A DNA stretch of 64,000 nt from Hyphomicrobiales bacterium (GTDB lineage: Bacteria > Pseudomonadota > Alphaproteobacteria > Rhizobiales > Rhizobiaceae): assembly GCA_900468285.1 (NCBI GenBank), contig UBTF01000009.1, positions 124,001 to 188,000 on the forward strand, read 5' to 3'. Position numbers and translations under genes: made by a program. Within the stretch, counting starts at the first letter, position 1. Every line of letters begins with the position of its first letter. The notes beneath the pieces were generated by a model. The model did no database searches. It was not told the DNA's origin and worked only from the letters and a program-made list of their open reading frames with translations. Below are positions 1 to 9,975 of the stretch, piece after piece.

Positions 1-428
1 ATCGTCAATGTATCTCGGTTCTGAACGTGCGCCAGCTCGTGTGCCATAACGCCTGCGACTTCCTGCGGCGTTAGACTTTGCAACAGGCCCGTCGAGGCCG
101 CGACGGCAGCGTTTTGCGGATTCCTGCCCGTCGCAAAGGCGTTTGGCTGCGGGCTGTCATAGACATAGACCTTAGGCATAGGCAGACCGGCATTTTGGGA
201 AAGATCTCGGATCATCACGACGAATTCAGGCGCAGTGCGCTCATCCACCTCCTGGGCGCGATAGGCCCTCAAGACCATTTTGTCCGAGTTCCAGTAGGAG
301 AAGAAGTTCATACCTGCGGCAACGAGGAACGCGATCATCATGCCGCCTTTGCCGCCGATGAGAAACCCGATGCCCATGAACAAGGCCGTCATGAACGCCA
401 ACAACATGGCTGTACGCATCAAGTTCAT
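1..428 (-). CDS. htpX: HtpX, membrane zinc metalloprotease (3' end missing)
   Basis: This is an integral-membrane M48 protease for quality control of misfolded inner-membrane proteins. The reading frame starts at an ATG at 426-428 and runs off the left edge of the window. The visible N-terminal part opens [19 protein letters not shown], two hydrophobic segments with a glycine-rich turn between them. A conserved ERTAPE-type stretch follows, then AFATGRNP, and then the zinc-binding HELAH motif in [13 protein letters not shown], whose two histidines bind zinc and whose glutamate is catalytic. The third zinc ligand lies outside the window. The rightward frame over the same bases is an antisense shadow. 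Confidence 0.93.
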   Translation of the reverse strand, partial: MNLMRTAMLLAFMTALFMGIGFLIGGKGGMMIAFLVAAGMNFFSYWNSDKMVLRAYRAQEVDERTAPEFVVMIRDLSQNAGLPMPKVYVYDSPQPNAFATGRNPQNAAVAASTGLLQSLTPQEVAGVMAHELAHVQNRDTLT

Positions 429-531
429 CTAAAACGCTCCTTCCAGATATGAAATTGCTTATCAAAGATTAGCACAGCGTATAATCTGGTTACTGAGATA
501 CGTTTTTCAATGACTCCATGGACCAGAAGAC

Positions 532-732
532 ATGCACGATGCCGACAACGACAACACGGGTGAAAACCCTAGGAAAATCTCGCCAGCAGCACAACGTGCG
601 CTTGATGAGGCTGAGGCACGACGCTTGAAAGCGAAAGAACTGGAACTGCCACCAGAAACCGGTGGGCGAGGCGGCGCAGAGCCAGTTCGTTTCGGGGACT
701 ACGAAATAAAGGGGCGCGCTATCGACTTTTGA
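532..732 (+). CDS. DUF1674 / SdhAF4-like small protein
   Basis: This is a 66-residue hydrophilic protein of the DUF1674 family. Eukaryotic relatives (SDHAF4/Sdh8) chaperone flavinylated succinate dehydrogenase subunit A, so a role in complex II assembly is inferred. The charged N-terminal half contains SPAAQRALDEAEARR. The family-defining C-terminus is present: GGRGGAEPVRFGDYEIKGR ending in IDF. The ATG at 532 is the only in-frame start near the conserved region. It is divergent from htpX and convergent with parB, so it stands alone. Confidence 0.8.
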   Translation: MHDADNDNTGENPRKISPAAQRALDEAEARRLKAKELELPPETGGRGGAEPVRFGDYEIKGRAIDF

Positions 733-792
733 TTAAGAGCGCAGTTCGGCCAGAGCAAAAAACTACCCTGGCGACTTAACCTACGCTCTTCA

Positions 793-1677
793 TCATCTTT
801 GTTCAAGCAAGCGGCAAACCGCCTCGAGCTGTTCGAGAGTCCGGTAATTGATCCGGATGTTGCCGCTGCTGCCTTTGTGGGTAATCTTCACATCAAGCCC
901 CAATGCGTCGCTCAAAGTGCGCTCCAACGCCACGGTGTCAGAGTCTTTTTCATTTTCCGCTTTGCGACTTTGCGTCGGGTCGAGTTGTTGTTTGATGTCG
1001 GCCTGAGCGATCCGTTCGGCATCACGTACAGAGAGCCCCTTAGCGACAATCGTTTTTGCCAGCTGAACCGGATCTGACGTTGATACCAGAGCGCGGGCGT
1101 GACCCGCCGACAATGACCCTTCTGCGAGCATATCTCTGACAGGCTCCGGAAGCTTGAGCAGCCTCAGACTGTTAGCAACGTGGCTCCGGCTCTTGCCGAT
1201 GATTTCGCCAAGATCATTCTGGGTATAGCCGTGTTCCGCGATAAGCTGATCATAACCCAGAGCCTCTTCGAGGGGGTTGAGGTCTGAACGCTGAACGTTT
1301 TCAACGATTGCAAGTTCGAGCGCGGTCCGATCGTCTACATCGCGGACGATGACAGGTATTTCGGCGAAGCCTGCCAGTTGCGCCGCACGCCAGCGCCTTT
1401 CACCGGCGATGATTTCGAAGCGATTGTCTGCGACGGTACGAACGACAACCGGTTGAACGATCCCGTGCTGGCGGATTGACGATGCCAAATCCTGCAGCTC
1501 ATTCTCATCGAAGTGACGGCGAGGGTTGCGGGGGCTTCTGGCGACAAATTCGATGGGCACCGTACGGTCGGCGTTGACCGTCCGCTGAGGTTCCCCAACA
1601 GGAAGGGGTTGATCCATCTCGCCGATCAACGCCGCGAGCCCACGCCCAAGCCGGCGCTTCGATAGATCATCGCTCAT
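793..1677 (-). CDS. parB: ParB, chromosome partitioning CTPase / parS-binding protein
   Basis: ParB binds parS palindromes near the origin, spreads as a CTP-dependent clamp and is moved by ParA. The N-terminus has the ParA-stimulating LGRGLAALIGE peptide. The CTPase/clamp domain carries the GERRWRAAQLAG box. The DNA-binding helix-turn-helix is TQNDLGEIIGKSRSHVANSL, and a C-terminal dimerisation domain follows. I chose the ATG at 1677 (MSDDLSKRRLGRG), giving 294 aa; the frame can be extended four codons to a GTG at 1689. It lies about 60 bp downstream of parA and ends the mnmE-mnmG-rsmG-parA-parB run. Six parS-like sites occur in this window. Confidence 0.96.
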   Translation of the reverse strand: MSDDLSKRRLGRGLAALIGEMDQPLPVGEPQRTVNADRTVPIEFVARSPRNPRRHFDENELQDLASSIRQHGIVQPVVVRTVADNRFEIIAGERRWRAAQLAGFAEIPVIVRDVDDRTALELAIVENVQRSDLNPLEEALGYDQLIAEHGYTQNDLGEIIGKSRSHVANSLRLLKLPEPVRDMLAEGSLSAGHARALVSTSDPVQLAKTIVAKGLSVRDAERIAQADIKQQLDPTQSRKAENEKDSDTVALERTLSDALGLDVKITHKGSSGNIRINYRTLEQLEAVCRLLEQR

Positions 1678-1737
1678 AAGATACTCCACACATTAACTAG
1701 GGTCGATTGCATCTGGTCAAGAGGGGACGCAAGGCAC

Positions 1738-2529
1738 TTATGCCGCCTTGCGTAAACGCTCGCGCTGAATAACTTCAGAGGCCAGTTGCAGATAGGCCTG
1801 GCTGCCAGCACATTTCAGGTCGTAGAGAATGGCGGGCTTCCCATAAGAGGGTGCCTCAGACACTCTAACGTTTCGCGGTATAAGTGTATGATAGACTTTC
1901 TCGCCAAGATGGGTCCTCACGTCACTCACCACCTGCTGCGCCAGATTGTTCCTGGAGTCGAACATCGTCAACACGATGCCTTGAATATCCAGGGCTGGAT
2001 TGACAGTGCTCTTTATCTGGCTGACGGTATCGAGCAATTGGCTTAATCCCTCAAGAGCGAAGAATTCGCACTGAAGAGGAACGAGGACAGAGTGCGCTGC
2101 TGCCATCGCGTTCATCGTCAGCAAATTGAAGGATGGCGGGCAATCCACTAATACATAGGAGTATGCGCGGGCGTCAGCGGTTTCGAGAGCCTTTTTTAGC
2201 AGGAAAACGCGGTTTGTCGCGTTCGCCACCTCCATCTCGAATCCGAGAAGATCCATTGTCGATGGAACAATATCGAGATTTGGCACCGCAGTTGGGACCG
2301 CCGTTTCTGAAACCGAGTTCGTGCCAATGAGAAGGTCATAGGAGGAGAACTTGCGCTCACGCCTATCAATTCCAAGTCCCGTGCTCGCATTCCCTTGCGG
2401 ATCAAGATCAATAACAAGAACTTTCTCGCCTATCGCAGCAAGGGCGGTGGCCAGATTTATGGCAGTCGTCGTTTTACCGACACCGCCTTTTTGATTAGCG
2501 ATCGTTATTATTCGGTTCTTTTCCAACAT
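1738..2529 (-). CDS. parA: ParA, chromosome partitioning ATPase
   Basis: This Walker-type ATPase binds DNA non-specifically as an ATP dimer and pulls ParB-parS complexes apart. The deviant Walker A motif KGGVGKTT sits about 11 residues from the start, and Walker B-like VLVIDLDPQGNAS and the VDCPPS signature follow. I chose the ATG at 2529 (MLEKNRIITIANQKGG), giving 263 aa. The longer frame to 2589 would overlap rsmG and add 20 residues not seen in the family. The gene starts 19 bp after the rsmG stop, so it is probably cotranscribed. Confidence 0.96.
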   Translation of the reverse strand: MLEKNRIITIANQKGGVGKTTTAINLATALAAIGEKVLVIDLDPQGNASTGLGIDRRERKFSSYDLLIGTNSVSETAVPTAVPNLDIVPSTMDLLGFEMEVANATNRVFLLKKALETADARAYSYVLVDCPPSFNLLTMNAMAAAHSVLVPLQCEFFALEGLSQLLDTVSQIKSTVNPALDIQGIVLTMFDSRNNLAQQVVSDVRTHLGEKVYHTLIPRNVRVSEAPSYGKPAILYDLKCAGSQAYLQLASEVIQRERLRKAA

Positions 2530-2548
2530 TGAACGGCACCTGACTTGG

Positions 2549-3169
2549 TCAATCAGCACGTCGATGCAAATTGCTGATCTCCAGAACAACGGAGTTTGCG
2601 TCGATGCTGCTTTGGTGTTTTATCAGATCAAACTGCCAACGACCACGAGCTTTTTCCAACTCGGCTTCATAATCCCTGCCTTTGTTGAGTAGTGCACGCA
2701 ATTTTTCGTTCGTCGCCGCCCAAGGATGAAGATATCCTAGCAAAGTGTCGAGATCTGCAAGCGCTCGAGCCGAGATGGCATCAACCGTGCCGACGGCTTC
2801 CGGTGCCGTTTCAATTCGGACCGGATGGATACTGCCTCTCGCCCCCGTTTCAGCCACAGCGAGTCGCAAGAAACCAGCCTTCTTATGGTTACTCTCAACC
2901 AGATTGACCCAGCCGCCGCCTGTCTCAGCAAGCAAAATGGCGGTTATGACGCCTGGAAATCCGCCGCCGCTGCCTAGGTCCGCCCAGCGAATCGGCGCTG
3001 GCAGGAGCTGAAAGATTTGCACACTATCAGCGATATGGCGCGTCCATATATCCTGAAGCGTGGAAGGCGCCACGAGATTGGTAACAGCATTCCATTTCTT
3101 AAATAATTCAACAAAATGCTTTAGGCGCTGTTGTGTTTCACGTGAAACACTCTGACCGTTTATAATCAT
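2549..3169 (-). CDS. rsmG: RsmG (GidB), 16S rRNA m7G527 methyltransferase
   Basis: RsmG uses SAM to methylate N7 of G527 in 16S rRNA; loss of the enzyme gives low-level streptomycin resistance in many bacteria. The 206-aa protein has the expected [14 protein letters not shown]-terminal segment and the SAM-binding loop [12 protein letters not shown]. The ATG at 3169 is followed after six codons by V-S-R-E-T, which is encoded by a perfect 16-bp parS palindrome. The stop of mnmG lies 11 bp upstream, consistent with one transcript. Confidence 0.95.
   Translation of the reverse strand: MIINGQSVSRETQQRLKHFVELFKKWNAVTNLVAPSTLQDIWTRHIADSVQIFQLLPAPIRWADLGSGGGFPGVITAILLAETGGGWVNLVESNHKKAGFLRLAVAETGARGSIHPVRIETAPEAVGTVDAISARALADLDTLLGYLHPWAATNEKLRALLNKGRDYEAELEKARGRWQFDLIKHQSSIDANSVVLEISNLHRRAD
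3134..3149. promoter_or_regulatory. parS site 1, perfect, inside rsmG
   Basis: TGTTTCACGTGAAACA is the exact 16-bp ParB-binding palindrome. It lies about 6.6 kb left of the probable origin and within codons 7-12 of rsmG. It is the best of the six matches in the window. Confidence 0.92.
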
Positions 3170-3180
3170 TATAGGACTCG

Positions 3181-5052
3181 TTAGGAGTGTGATTGCAACC
3201 GATCTTGGGCCGCAGATTTACGTATGAGGGCCAATATCAAAGAAATGGCAGCCGGGGTCATCCCGTCGACCCGTGTCGCTTGTGATATATTGGCTGGCCG
3301 CGCTTTTTGCAGCTTCTGTCGCAGTTCCGTTGACAGTCCAGAAATCGCGGAGAAATCGAAATCATCTGGAATGATACGTTGTTCATCTCTCTTTATATCG
3401 ACGATGTCGGCACTCTGGCGCTGCATGTAAACGGCGTAGCTCGCTTCAATCTCCAGAATTTCCGAGACCTTTGGGGACAGCGATGCAATCTCTGGCCAAA
3501 TGATCTTGAGCCTCGCTGTATCAATGTCAGGATAGGCTAGCAGCTCATAGGCGTTACGGCGTTGGCCATCTTGATTGATTTGAAGGCCGTGTTTGGCGGC
3601 TTGAGAAGGGCTAATCGATAATGCCTTCAAATAGTTTCGACCCCCATCGAGTTCTTCAAGAAGATCAGAGAACTTTTTGGTGCGAGACGCTCCAACAATA
3701 CCCAAAGACATGCCTAGTGGCGTCAGTCGAAGGTCCGCATTATCGACTCTAAGAGAAAGTCGATATTCAGCTCTCGACGTGAACATGCGATAGGGTTCGC
3801 TGACTCCCTTTGACGTCAAATCATCAATCATCACGCCAATATAGGATTCAGTTCGGCTAAAATGAACTGGGTCTGCACCAGACGCACGCCTGGAAGCATT
3901 GATGCCCGCAACCAACCCCTGAGCCGCGGCTTCTTCGTAGCCAGTCGTGCCGTTAATTTGACCGGCGAGGAAGAGTCCAGGTATTTTCTTTACTTCCAGC
4001 GACATATGCAATTCGCGAGGATCTACATAGTCATACTCAATCGCATAACCAGGCTGAAGGATGGTAACTTTTTCCAAACCCGGTATCGTTTTGATAAATC
4101 GTTCTTGGACAGACAGGGGGAGTGACGTTGAAATACCGTTAGGGTAAATCGTGTGGTCGTCCAGTCCTTCTGGCTCCAGAAATATCTGATGCCCGTCGCG
4201 CTCGCCAAATCTGACGATCTTATCTTCGATAGACGGGCAATAGCGTGGCCCGACGCCCTCGATCTGCCCGGAATACATTGCTGAGAGATGGATATTATCC
4301 TGAATTATCTTGTGCCCAGCGGGAGTCGTTCGGGTTACCCCACACTCGATTTGCGGATTGACGATCGTATCGGTCATCAATGAAAAGGGAACAGGATCCT
4401 CATCTGCTCCCTGCCGCTCAACCGAAAGCCAATCTATGGTGCGGCCATCCAGTCGCGCGGGCGTTCCAGTCTTTAGGCGACCCATCGCCAAGCCTGCCCT
4501 AGCGAGCGTTGCAGAAAGACCCAAGGAGGGTTTCTCACCCATTCTTCCCGCAGGTGTCTTTTCGGAACCGATATGAATAAGGCCACGGAGGAAGGTACCG
4601 CTCGTGAGAACAACCGCCTTGCAAGCCAACCGCTGTCCATCCGCGAGAACGACAGCAATGACTGCGCCATCGCGCGTCTCAACGTCCCATGCGTCCCCTT
4701 CGATGACGGTGAGATTGGGCATTGATGCTATTTCGGACTGCATCGCTTCTCGGTACAGACGTCTATCTGCCTGGGTACGAGGGCCGCGAACGGCGGGTCC
4801 CTTCTTTTTGTTCAGCATCCTGAACTGAATACCGCCAGCGTCGGCCATTCTACCCATGAGACCGTCCATCGCGTCGATCTCGCGGACGAGGTGACCCTTG
4901 CCAAGACCACCGATGGCGGGGTTACACGACATTACCCCGATCGTCGCCTTGTTATGGGTTAATAACGCTGTCTTAGCGCCGTATCGAGCCGAAACGGCCG
5001 CGGCTTCACATCCGGCGTGTCCACCGCCAATAACAACAACGTCATAGGTCAT
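3181..5052 (-). CDS. mnmG: MnmG (GidA), tRNA U34 modification FAD enzyme
   Basis: MnmG works with MnmE to install the carboxymethylaminomethyl group on wobble uridine 34, using FAD, NADH and methylene-THF. The FAD-binding N-terminus is [18 protein letters not shown], followed by the family motifs [20 protein letters not shown] and [16 protein letters not shown], and a C-terminal tRNA/MnmE-binding domain. I chose the ATG at 5052 (623 aa), which has GAGG 11 bases upstream. A GTG at 5100 would overlap the mnmE stop and add 16 residues (IHVKHSDF...), six of which come from a parS site. Those residues look like leader rather than protein. Confidence 0.95.
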   Translation of the reverse strand: MTYDVVVIGGGHAGCEAAAVSARYGAKTALLTHNKATIGVMSCNPAIGGLGKGHLVREIDAMDGLMGRMADAGGIQFRMLNKKKGPAVRGPRTQADRRLYREAMQSEIASMPNLTVIEGDAWDVETRDGAVIAVVLADGQRLACKAVVLTSGTFLRGLIHIGSEKTPAGRMGEKPSLGLSATLARAGLAMGRLKTGTPARLDGRTIDWLSVERQGADEDPVPFSLMTDTIVNPQIECGVTRTTPAGHKIIQDNIHLSAMYSGQIEGVGPRYCPSIEDKIVRFGERDGHQIFLEPEGLDDHTIYPNGISTSLPLSVQERFIKTIPGLEKVTILQPGYAIEYDYVDPRELHMSLEVKKIPGLFLAGQINGTTGYEEAAAQGLVAGINASRRASGADPVHFSRTESYIGVMIDDLTSKGVSEPYRMFTSRAEYRLSLRVDNADLRLTPLGMSLGIVGASRTKKFSDLLEELDGGRNYLKALSISPSQAAKHGLQINQDGQRRNAYELLAYPDIDTARLKIIWPEIASLSPKVSEILEIEASYAVYMQRQSADIVDIKRDEQRIIPDDFDFSAISGLSTELRQKLQKARPANISQATRVDGMTPAAISLILALIRKSAAQDRLQSHS

Positions 5053-5083
5053 ATTGTTCAATGCCTCGTCGGAAAAGTCCGAA

Positions 5084-5099
5084 TGTTTCACGTGAATCA
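5084..5099. promoter_or_regulatory. parS-like site 2, mnmE/mnmG junction
   Basis: TGTTTCACGTGAATCA differs from the parS palindrome at one base. It sits across the mnmE stop and just upstream of the chosen mnmG start, about 4.7 kb left of the probable origin. Confidence 0.82.
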
Positions 5100-6416
5100 C
5101 TTCCCGATGCAGAATTCGGAAAAGATGACGCCCAGCAACTGCTCTACGTCAACACGGCCAGTAATTCGCCCAAGCGCTGTCGCAGCGAGACGAAGATATT
5201 CAGACCTGATTGCTAGATCGGTATCGGTCGAATTAAGGGCATCACTAACATAGTTCAGCGTCTCTACAAGCCTATTTTTGTGCCTGAGCCTGCCGGGCGC
5301 GAGCGTGAGGCCGGAGCCTGTTCTGTTTTTAATCTGATTTCGGATGAGGCTCTTCAGTTGCTCTAGCCCATCGCCGGTCTTGGAAGACACCCGCAGGCCG
5401 GCAACGTCGTCGCGCCCCGGTGCCAAATCTGATTTAGACCATATTGGAAAAGCTTCGGCTGACACGTTGTTAAATTGTTGCGGGGCCGAATCAAAAGCTG
5501 AGAGCTGGATTACCATATCGGCAGCGGCGGCTGTTTTCTCTGCCCGTCTTACACCCTCTTTCTCAACGACGTCATCAGTCTCTCTCAAGCCGGCGGTGTC
5601 GAAGATTGTTACAAGATAGCCACCAAGATCCAGGTCAACACTCAGGACATCACGTGTTGTGCCCGCGATATCAGTAACGATGGCGATGTCTCTACCGCTT
5701 AAGGCATTAAGGAGGCTGGACTTGCCAGAGTTCGGTGCGCCAATAAGGGCAACTTTAAAACCGTCGCGGATAATCGCAGCGTGCTCAGCTTCTCGGAGAT
5801 GAGATACCAGTTCATCGCGAATTGCCCCCACTTCGAGCCAGACCCGGTCTGAAATCGAGCCAGGAACATCATCTTCATCGGCAAAGTCCAGTTCTGCCTC
5901 AATGAACGCTCGACATCTCGTCAGCCTGTTAGCCCAGTCGTCATATAGCTCAGAAAGGTTACCGCTTGTCTGTTCCAGCGCCAATCGACGTTGCATCTCT
6001 GTCTCAGCTTTGAGGAGATCAGCAAGTCCTTCGACCTCGACCAGGTCCATCTTTCCGTTATCATAGGCCCTTTTGGAGAACTCTCCTGCTTCCGCTGCAC
6101 GCATACCATCCATGGAGCCAAGTTCTGCGAACACAGCATCTACGACGGCACGTCCGCCGTGGACATGAATCTCTACGCAATCCTCCCCCGTAAAGGATTT
6201 TGGCGCCGGGAAATTCAACACAAGAGCTTGATCGATTGGAGAATTATTTCGGTTACGAATCGTTCTCAAGGCGGCAAAACGGGGCTTAGGGAGATCGCCG
6301 CCAATCAACTGACGCAAGGCGCTCTGCGCTTTCGCGCCGCTTAGCCTGATTACAGCCACTCCAGCGGGAAGTGAGCCGCTCGATAATGCGTAAATAGTGT
6401 CTTGCGATATCGTCAT
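5097..6416 (-). CDS. mnmE: MnmE (TrmE), tRNA modification GTPase
   Basis: MnmE is the potassium-activated GTPase partner of MnmG in U34 modification. It has an N-terminal formyl-THF-binding domain ([22 protein letters not shown]), a helical domain split by the G domain with [20 protein letters not shown] (G1) and DIAGTTRD (G2), then DTAGLRE (G3). It ends in the invariant CIGK, whose cysteine is needed for modification. I chose the ATG at 6416 ([11 protein letters not shown], 439 aa); 19 upstream codons in the open frame do not resemble the family. Confidence 0.95.
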   Translation of the reverse strand: MTISQDTIYALSSGSLPAGVAVIRLSGAKAQSALRQLIGGDLPKPRFAALRTIRNRNNSPIDQALVLNFPAPKSFTGEDCVEIHVHGGRAVVDAVFAELGSMDGMRAAEAGEFSKRAYDNGKMDLVEVEGLADLLKAETEMQRRLALEQTSGNLSELYDDWANRLTRCRAFIEAELDFADEDDVPGSISDRVWLEVGAIRDELVSHLREAEHAAIIRDGFKVALIGAPNSGKSSLLNALSGRDIAIVTDIAGTTRDVLSVDLDLGGYLVTIFDTAGLRETDDVVEKEGVRRAEKTAAAADMVIQLSAFDSAPQQFNNVSAEAFPIWSKSDLAPGRDDVAGLRVSSKTGDGLEQLKSLIRNQIKNRTGSGLTLAPGRLRHKNRLVETLNYVSDALNSTDTDLAIRSEYLRLAATALGRITGRVDVEQLLGVIFSEFCIGK

Positions 6417-6493
6417 CAGATCAACTCTCACATCGCAGATGAGCGGAACGACCTTTCTGCGATAAGACCTCACACCATCAGTACAATGAAATT

Positions 6494-6516
6494 GGCCGCG
6501 CCCATGGGACGCGGCC
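6494..6516 (-). terminator. Probable rho gene terminator
   Basis: An inverted repeat GGCCGCG / CGCGGCC with a 9-base loop lies downstream of the rho stop. Read on the minus strand it is followed by a short T-rich stretch (aatttcattg), so it is a moderate intrinsic terminator between rho and mnmE. Confidence 0.55.
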
Positions 6517-6542
6517 TGATCACTTCTTATAAAACAGACGAC

Positions 6543-7808
6543 TTAAGTGTTCATGGAGTCGAAGAAATCGCCATTGTTTTTCGTCTGCTTTAGTTTGTCG
6601 ATCAGGAACTCAATGGCATCTGTAGTGCCCATCGGGGCGAGAATACGACGTAGCACGAAAATCTTCTGCAGGTCCTGGCGAGGCACAAGCAGGTCTTCCT
6701 TACGCGTGCCGGACTTGAGAATATCCATGGACGGGAAGATGCGCTTGTCTGCAACCTTGCGGTCAAGAACGATTTCCGAGTTACCCGTACCCTTGAATTC
6801 TTCGAAGATGACTTCGTCCATGCGGCTACCAGTATCGATCAGAGCGGTAGCGATAATCGTGAGCGATCCGCCTTCCTCGATATTACGCGCCGCGCCGAAG
6901 AAGCGCTTGGGGCGCTGAAGGGCATTGGCGTCAACACCACCGGTCAGAACCTTACCGGAAGAGGGAACAACCGTGTTATAGGCGCGGCCAAGGCGGGTGA
7001 TCGAGTCCAGTAGGATCACGACGTCACGGCCGTGTTCCACCAGACGCTTGGCCTTTTCAATGACCATTTCGGCGACCTGCACATGCCGAACAGCGGGTTC
7101 GTCGAAGGTAGAGGAGACAACCTCTCCCTTGACCGAGCGCTGCATGTCAGTGACTTCTTCCGGCCGTTCATCGATCAGGAGCACGATCAGATAGCACTCT
7201 GGATGGTTCGCCGTGATGGAATGCGCAATATTCTGCAGCAGGACAGTTTTACCAGTCCGCGGCGGCGCCACGATCAGGCCGCGCTGACCTTTGCCGAGCG
7301 GTGCAACGAGATCGATCACGCGGGCCGAGAGATCCTTGGATGTCGGAACATCCAGCTCCATCTTGAAGCGGTCATTCGGATAAAGAGGCGTCAGATTGTC
7401 GAAATGGACCTTGTGACGGATTTTTTCCGGATCATCGAAATTGATCGTGTTGACCTTGAGCAGCGCAAAATAACGCTCGCCTTCTTTGGGTCCACGGATC
7501 GGTCCCTCAACCGTATCGCCTGTCTTCAGAGAGAAGCGGCGTATCTGGGACGGCGAAATATAAATGTCGTCAGGGCCCGGGAGATAATTCGCATTCGCCG
7601 AACGCAGGAAGCCGAAACCATCCTGCAGGACCTCGACGACGCCTTCGCCGATGATCTCGATGTCCTGACTTGCCAGTACCTTGAGGATTGCAAACATGAG
7701 CTCTTGCTTGCGCATCGTGCTCGCATTTTCGACTTCCAGGGATTCGGCAAAAGTCAGCAAATCGGTAGGAGATTTGCTCTTAAGTTCCTGAAGCTTCATT
7801 TCAGCCAT
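6543..7808 (-). CDS. rho: Rho, transcription termination helicase
   Basis: Rho is the hexameric RNA-dependent ATPase that ends transcription at untranslated RNA. The 421-aa protein has the N-terminal helical domain ([21 protein letters not shown]), the OSB-fold RNA-binding domain ([20 protein letters not shown]), Walker [13 protein letters not shown], the [13 protein letters not shown] segment and the Q/R-loop region [14 protein letters not shown]. The length is typical. The 185-bp gap upstream to hemJ holds no gene and probably carries the promoter. Confidence 0.97.
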   Translation of the reverse strand: MAEMKLQELKSKSPTDLLTFAESLEVENASTMRKQELMFAILKVLASQDIEIIGEGVVEVLQDGFGFLRSANANYLPGPDDIYISPSQIRRFSLKTGDTVEGPIRGPKEGERYFALLKVNTINFDDPEKIRHKVHFDNLTPLYPNDRFKMELDVPTSKDLSARVIDLVAPLGKGQRGLIVAPPRTGKTVLLQNIAHSITANHPECYLIVLLIDERPEEVTDMQRSVKGEVVSSTFDEPAVRHVQVAEMVIEKAKRLVEHGRDVVILLDSITRLGRAYNTVVPSSGKVLTGGVDANALQRPKRFFGAARNIEEGGSLTIIATALIDTGSRMDEVIFEEFKGTGNSEIVLDRKVADKRIFPSMDILKSGTRKEDLLVPRQDLQKIFVLRRILAPMGTTDAIEFLIDKLKQTKNNGDFFDSMNT

Positions 7809-7993
7809 GAAGAGAAAGACCGTCTTTAAATATGTGTGGGGAAGGGCGTGATCGCGAATCAGCTACTGGGGAGTTCCCCGCAGACGTCTGAATAATTCAC
7901 ATGCCATTGAGATGAGTGACGCGAAAATAGCGATTGAACGGGAAAGCCGCAAGAGGAAAGCACCAATTCCGAGAAATTTATCGTGATAGACCT

Positions 7994-8539
7994 TTAAGAG
8001 AAGGGTTTCACAACCACAAGTACGACTATCGCGATCATCAGCAGGGTCGGAACCTCATTCATCAACCGCCAGTGACGGGCTGAGCGTGTGTTCTGGTCGC
8101 GGGCAAAGCGCCGTGCACTTCTGCTGAAATACACATGCGTCACCGTCATCAGCACGACGAGCCCGATTTTCGCATGGAGCCAGCCGCCAGAAAAACCGAA
8201 GGCCGACCAGGCAAGATAGAGCCCCAACACCCAGGAAATCATCATCGCAGGGTTCATGATCACCTTGATCAGCCGCTGTTCCATGACCTTGAACGTTTCG
8301 GACTTTTCAGATCCGGGCGCAGCGTCCGTGTGATAGATGAAAAGCCGGGGCAGGTAGAACAATCCTGCCATCCAGGAAATGACCGCGATGATGTGGAGGG
8401 ACTTGATCCAGAGATAGGCGTCTGCCGAGTCGACATGAAGAACGACGGCCGCCAGGGCAACGAGTGCGCCTAGCGCTACCGCTGCACGCAGCCGGGTTTT
8501 GCGGCCCGCATCTGCCGACGTTTGCTTGCCTGTCGTCAT
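7994..8539 (-). CDS. hemJ: HemJ, protoporphyrinogen IX oxidase
   Basis: HemJ is a membrane haem protein that oxidises protoporphyrinogen IX in bacteria lacking HemG and HemY. The 181-aa product has an N-terminal hydrophobic segment, the conserved [20 protein letters not shown] block with a functional histidine, [10 protein letters not shown], and [14 protein letters not shown] predicted transmembrane helix pattern continues to the end. Its start overlaps the hemE stop by 4 bp (ATGA), so the two haem genes are translationally coupled. Confidence 0.9.
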   Translation of the reverse strand: MTTGKQTSADAGRKTRLRAAVALGALVALAAVVLHVDSADAYLWIKSLHIIAVISWMAGLFYLPRLFIYHTDAAPGSEKSETFKVMEQRLIKVIMNPAMMISWVLGLYLAWSAFGFSGGWLHAKIGLVVLMTVTHVYFSRSARRFARDQNTRSARHWRLMNEVPTLLMIAIVVLVVVKPFS

Positions 8540-9570
8540 ACTGTTGCCCCGCGTGCCCTGACACGGGCAACGAGCCTGGCAACATTTTCCGGATCAGCCT
8601 GCGGCGTAATTCCATGGCCTAGATTGAAAATCAACGGACCTTGGCCAAGCTTGTCTAGGATCGCGTCGATCCCTACCTCCAGCGCCTTGCCTCCAGCAAC
8701 CATTCGCATCGGGTCGAGATTTCCCTGAACGGGGCCATCCTTCTGCAGATCTTGCGCGAAGGATAGCGGCACACTCCAGTCAAGGCCAATGGCATCTGCG
8801 GACGTCTTCTGACGATAGTCCTTGAGGAGGATGCCCACGCCTTTGGCGAAGGCGATGATTTTAGCTCCCGGCCGTCTTGCTCTGACGGACTCGATGATAC
8901 GGGCGACAGGTTTTATCGCAAAAGCCTCGAATTCGGCTTCTCCCAGAACACCCGCCCAGGAATCGAAAATCTGCACGGCATCTGCACCGGCGTCGAGTTG
9001 CTCGACAAGGTAGTCGGCAGACACCTCTGCGAGAAACGCCAGAAGCTTTTCCATCGCTTCTGGTTCCTGATAGCCGAAAAGCCGGGCAGGTGCCTGATCG
9101 GGTGTGCCATGACCCGCAATCATGTAGGTCGCAACCGTCCAGGGCGCACCACAGAAACCGAGAAGTGTCGTTTTAGAAGGAAGCTCGCGACGTAGCCTGT
9201 TAACGGCCTCAAACACTGGCCGAAGGTAGGCCAATACATCGTCACGTTTGAGACTGGAAATGCCCGCCACATCGATCGGGTCCATCGCTGGCCCTCTACC
9301 CTCTGTGAAGGTTACATTCCGCTTCAGTGCGTCAGGGATCACCAGGATATCGGAAAACAGGATGGCCGCATCCAGATCGAAACGGCGAATTGGCTGCAAC
9401 GTCACCTCTGTCGCGAGTTCAGGGTTATAACAGAGATCAAGGAAACTTCCGGCAACCTTCCGCGTTTCCCGGTACTCCGGGAGGTAACGACCTGCCTGCC
9501 TCATGAGCCAGATCGGGGGAGGAGACAGCGCTTCTCCATTTAAAACCTTCATTACGCTTCGCTCGGACAT
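8536..9570 (-). CDS. hemE: HemE, uroporphyrinogen decarboxylase
   Basis: HemE decarboxylates the four acetate side chains of uroporphyrinogen III to give coproporphyrinogen III. The N-terminal signature [20 protein letters not shown] and the internal [15 protein letters not shown] motif are present. I chose the ATG at 9570 ([12 protein letters not shown], 344 aa); an in-frame TTG at 9579 is a poorer start. It is transcribed away from the probable origin, as hemE is in Caulobacter and other alphaproteobacteria. Confidence 0.96.
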   Translation of the reverse strand: MSERSVMKVLNGEALSPPPIWLMRQAGRYLPEYRETRKVAGSFLDLCYNPELATEVTLQPIRRFDLDAAILFSDILVIPDALKRNVTFTEGRGPAMDPIDVAGISSLKRDDVLAYLRPVFEAVNRLRRELPSKTTLLGFCGAPWTVATYMIAGHGTPDQAPARLFGYQEPEAMEKLLAFLAEVSADYLVEQLDAGADAVQIFDSWAGVLGEAEFEAFAIKPVARIIESVRARRPGAKIIAFAKGVGILLKDYRQKTSADAIGLDWSVPLSFAQDLQKDGPVQGNLDPMRMVAGGKALEVGIDAILDKLGQGPLIFNLGHGITPQADPENVARLVARVRARGATV

Positions 9571-9794
9571 GTCGGCCAACTTTTCTAAAAAAAGAATCTA
9601 AGAGATCTATAAGATTTTCTATTTCTTAGAGTCTGTGGGTAGCAAGGATTAAAATCTATCTGGCGGAAATGCCGCAAGCTGACCTAAGCCACGAAGATGA
9701 AAGATGTTCCAGCCACGTCTGCCGGGTTTGTGTTGAAAACCCGTATATCGCCATAAATTTCAAATATTTAATCCTCTGTATTTTTGCGCCGTCC

Positions 9795-9803
9795 TGTGGA
9801 TAA
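9795..9803 (-). promoter_or_regulatory. DnaA box (perfect)
   Basis: TGTGGATAA on the plus strand is the reverse complement of the consensus TTATCCACA. It sits directly beside the AT-rich run at 9745-9787, a suitable place for DnaA-driven unwinding. Confidence 0.8.
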
Positions 9804-9882
9804 CGGTTAGGCAGAATTTCTTAACTGTTTTTGTCCTCACAATTCACAGGGCATGCTTCACTTGCTACACCGTCCCTCCAAT

Positions 9883-9891
9883 TGTGGACAA
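9883..9891 (-). promoter_or_regulatory. DnaA box (one mismatch)
   Basis: TGTGGACAA is the reverse complement of TTGTCCACA, one base away from the DnaA consensus. It shares orientation with the perfect box 88 bp to the left. Confidence 0.55.
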
Positions 9892-9950
9892 AAGCCGGTT
9901 TTTCCCTCAGCCTGATCCCTGGCTGGCAAAAGCGACGATGTTGTCCAGCT

Positions 9951-9959
9951 TTATCAACA
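9951..9959 (+). promoter_or_regulatory. Weak DnaA box
   Basis: TTATCAACA differs from TTATCCACA at one central base. It is in the opposite orientation to the other two and 16 bp upstream of the ppsR start. Confidence 0.4.
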
Positions 9960-9975
9960 GGGGCACGGAAATAGC

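Larger units (their letters stand above)
9571..9975. other. Probable chromosomal replication origin (oriC)
   Basis: This gap of about 400 bp has no gene and separates hemE from ppsR, the arrangement that flanks the mapped Caulobacter origin. It contains an AT-rich stretch at 9581-9630 with inverted repeats TCTAAGA (9597-9603) and TCTTAGA (9624-9630), and a second AT-rich stretch at 9745-9787. It also has one perfect and two weaker DnaA boxes, and GANTC sites at 9594-9598 (GAATC) and 9629-9633 (GAGTC), which would be CcrM targets. Genes on both sides point mostly outwards and parS sites lie on both sides. Activity is inferred from these features and not shown by them. Confidence 0.85.

Noticed and set aside
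7032..7829. A 265-codon open frame on the plus strand
   Set aside because: It mirrors rho, which accounts for the coding constraint in this stretch.
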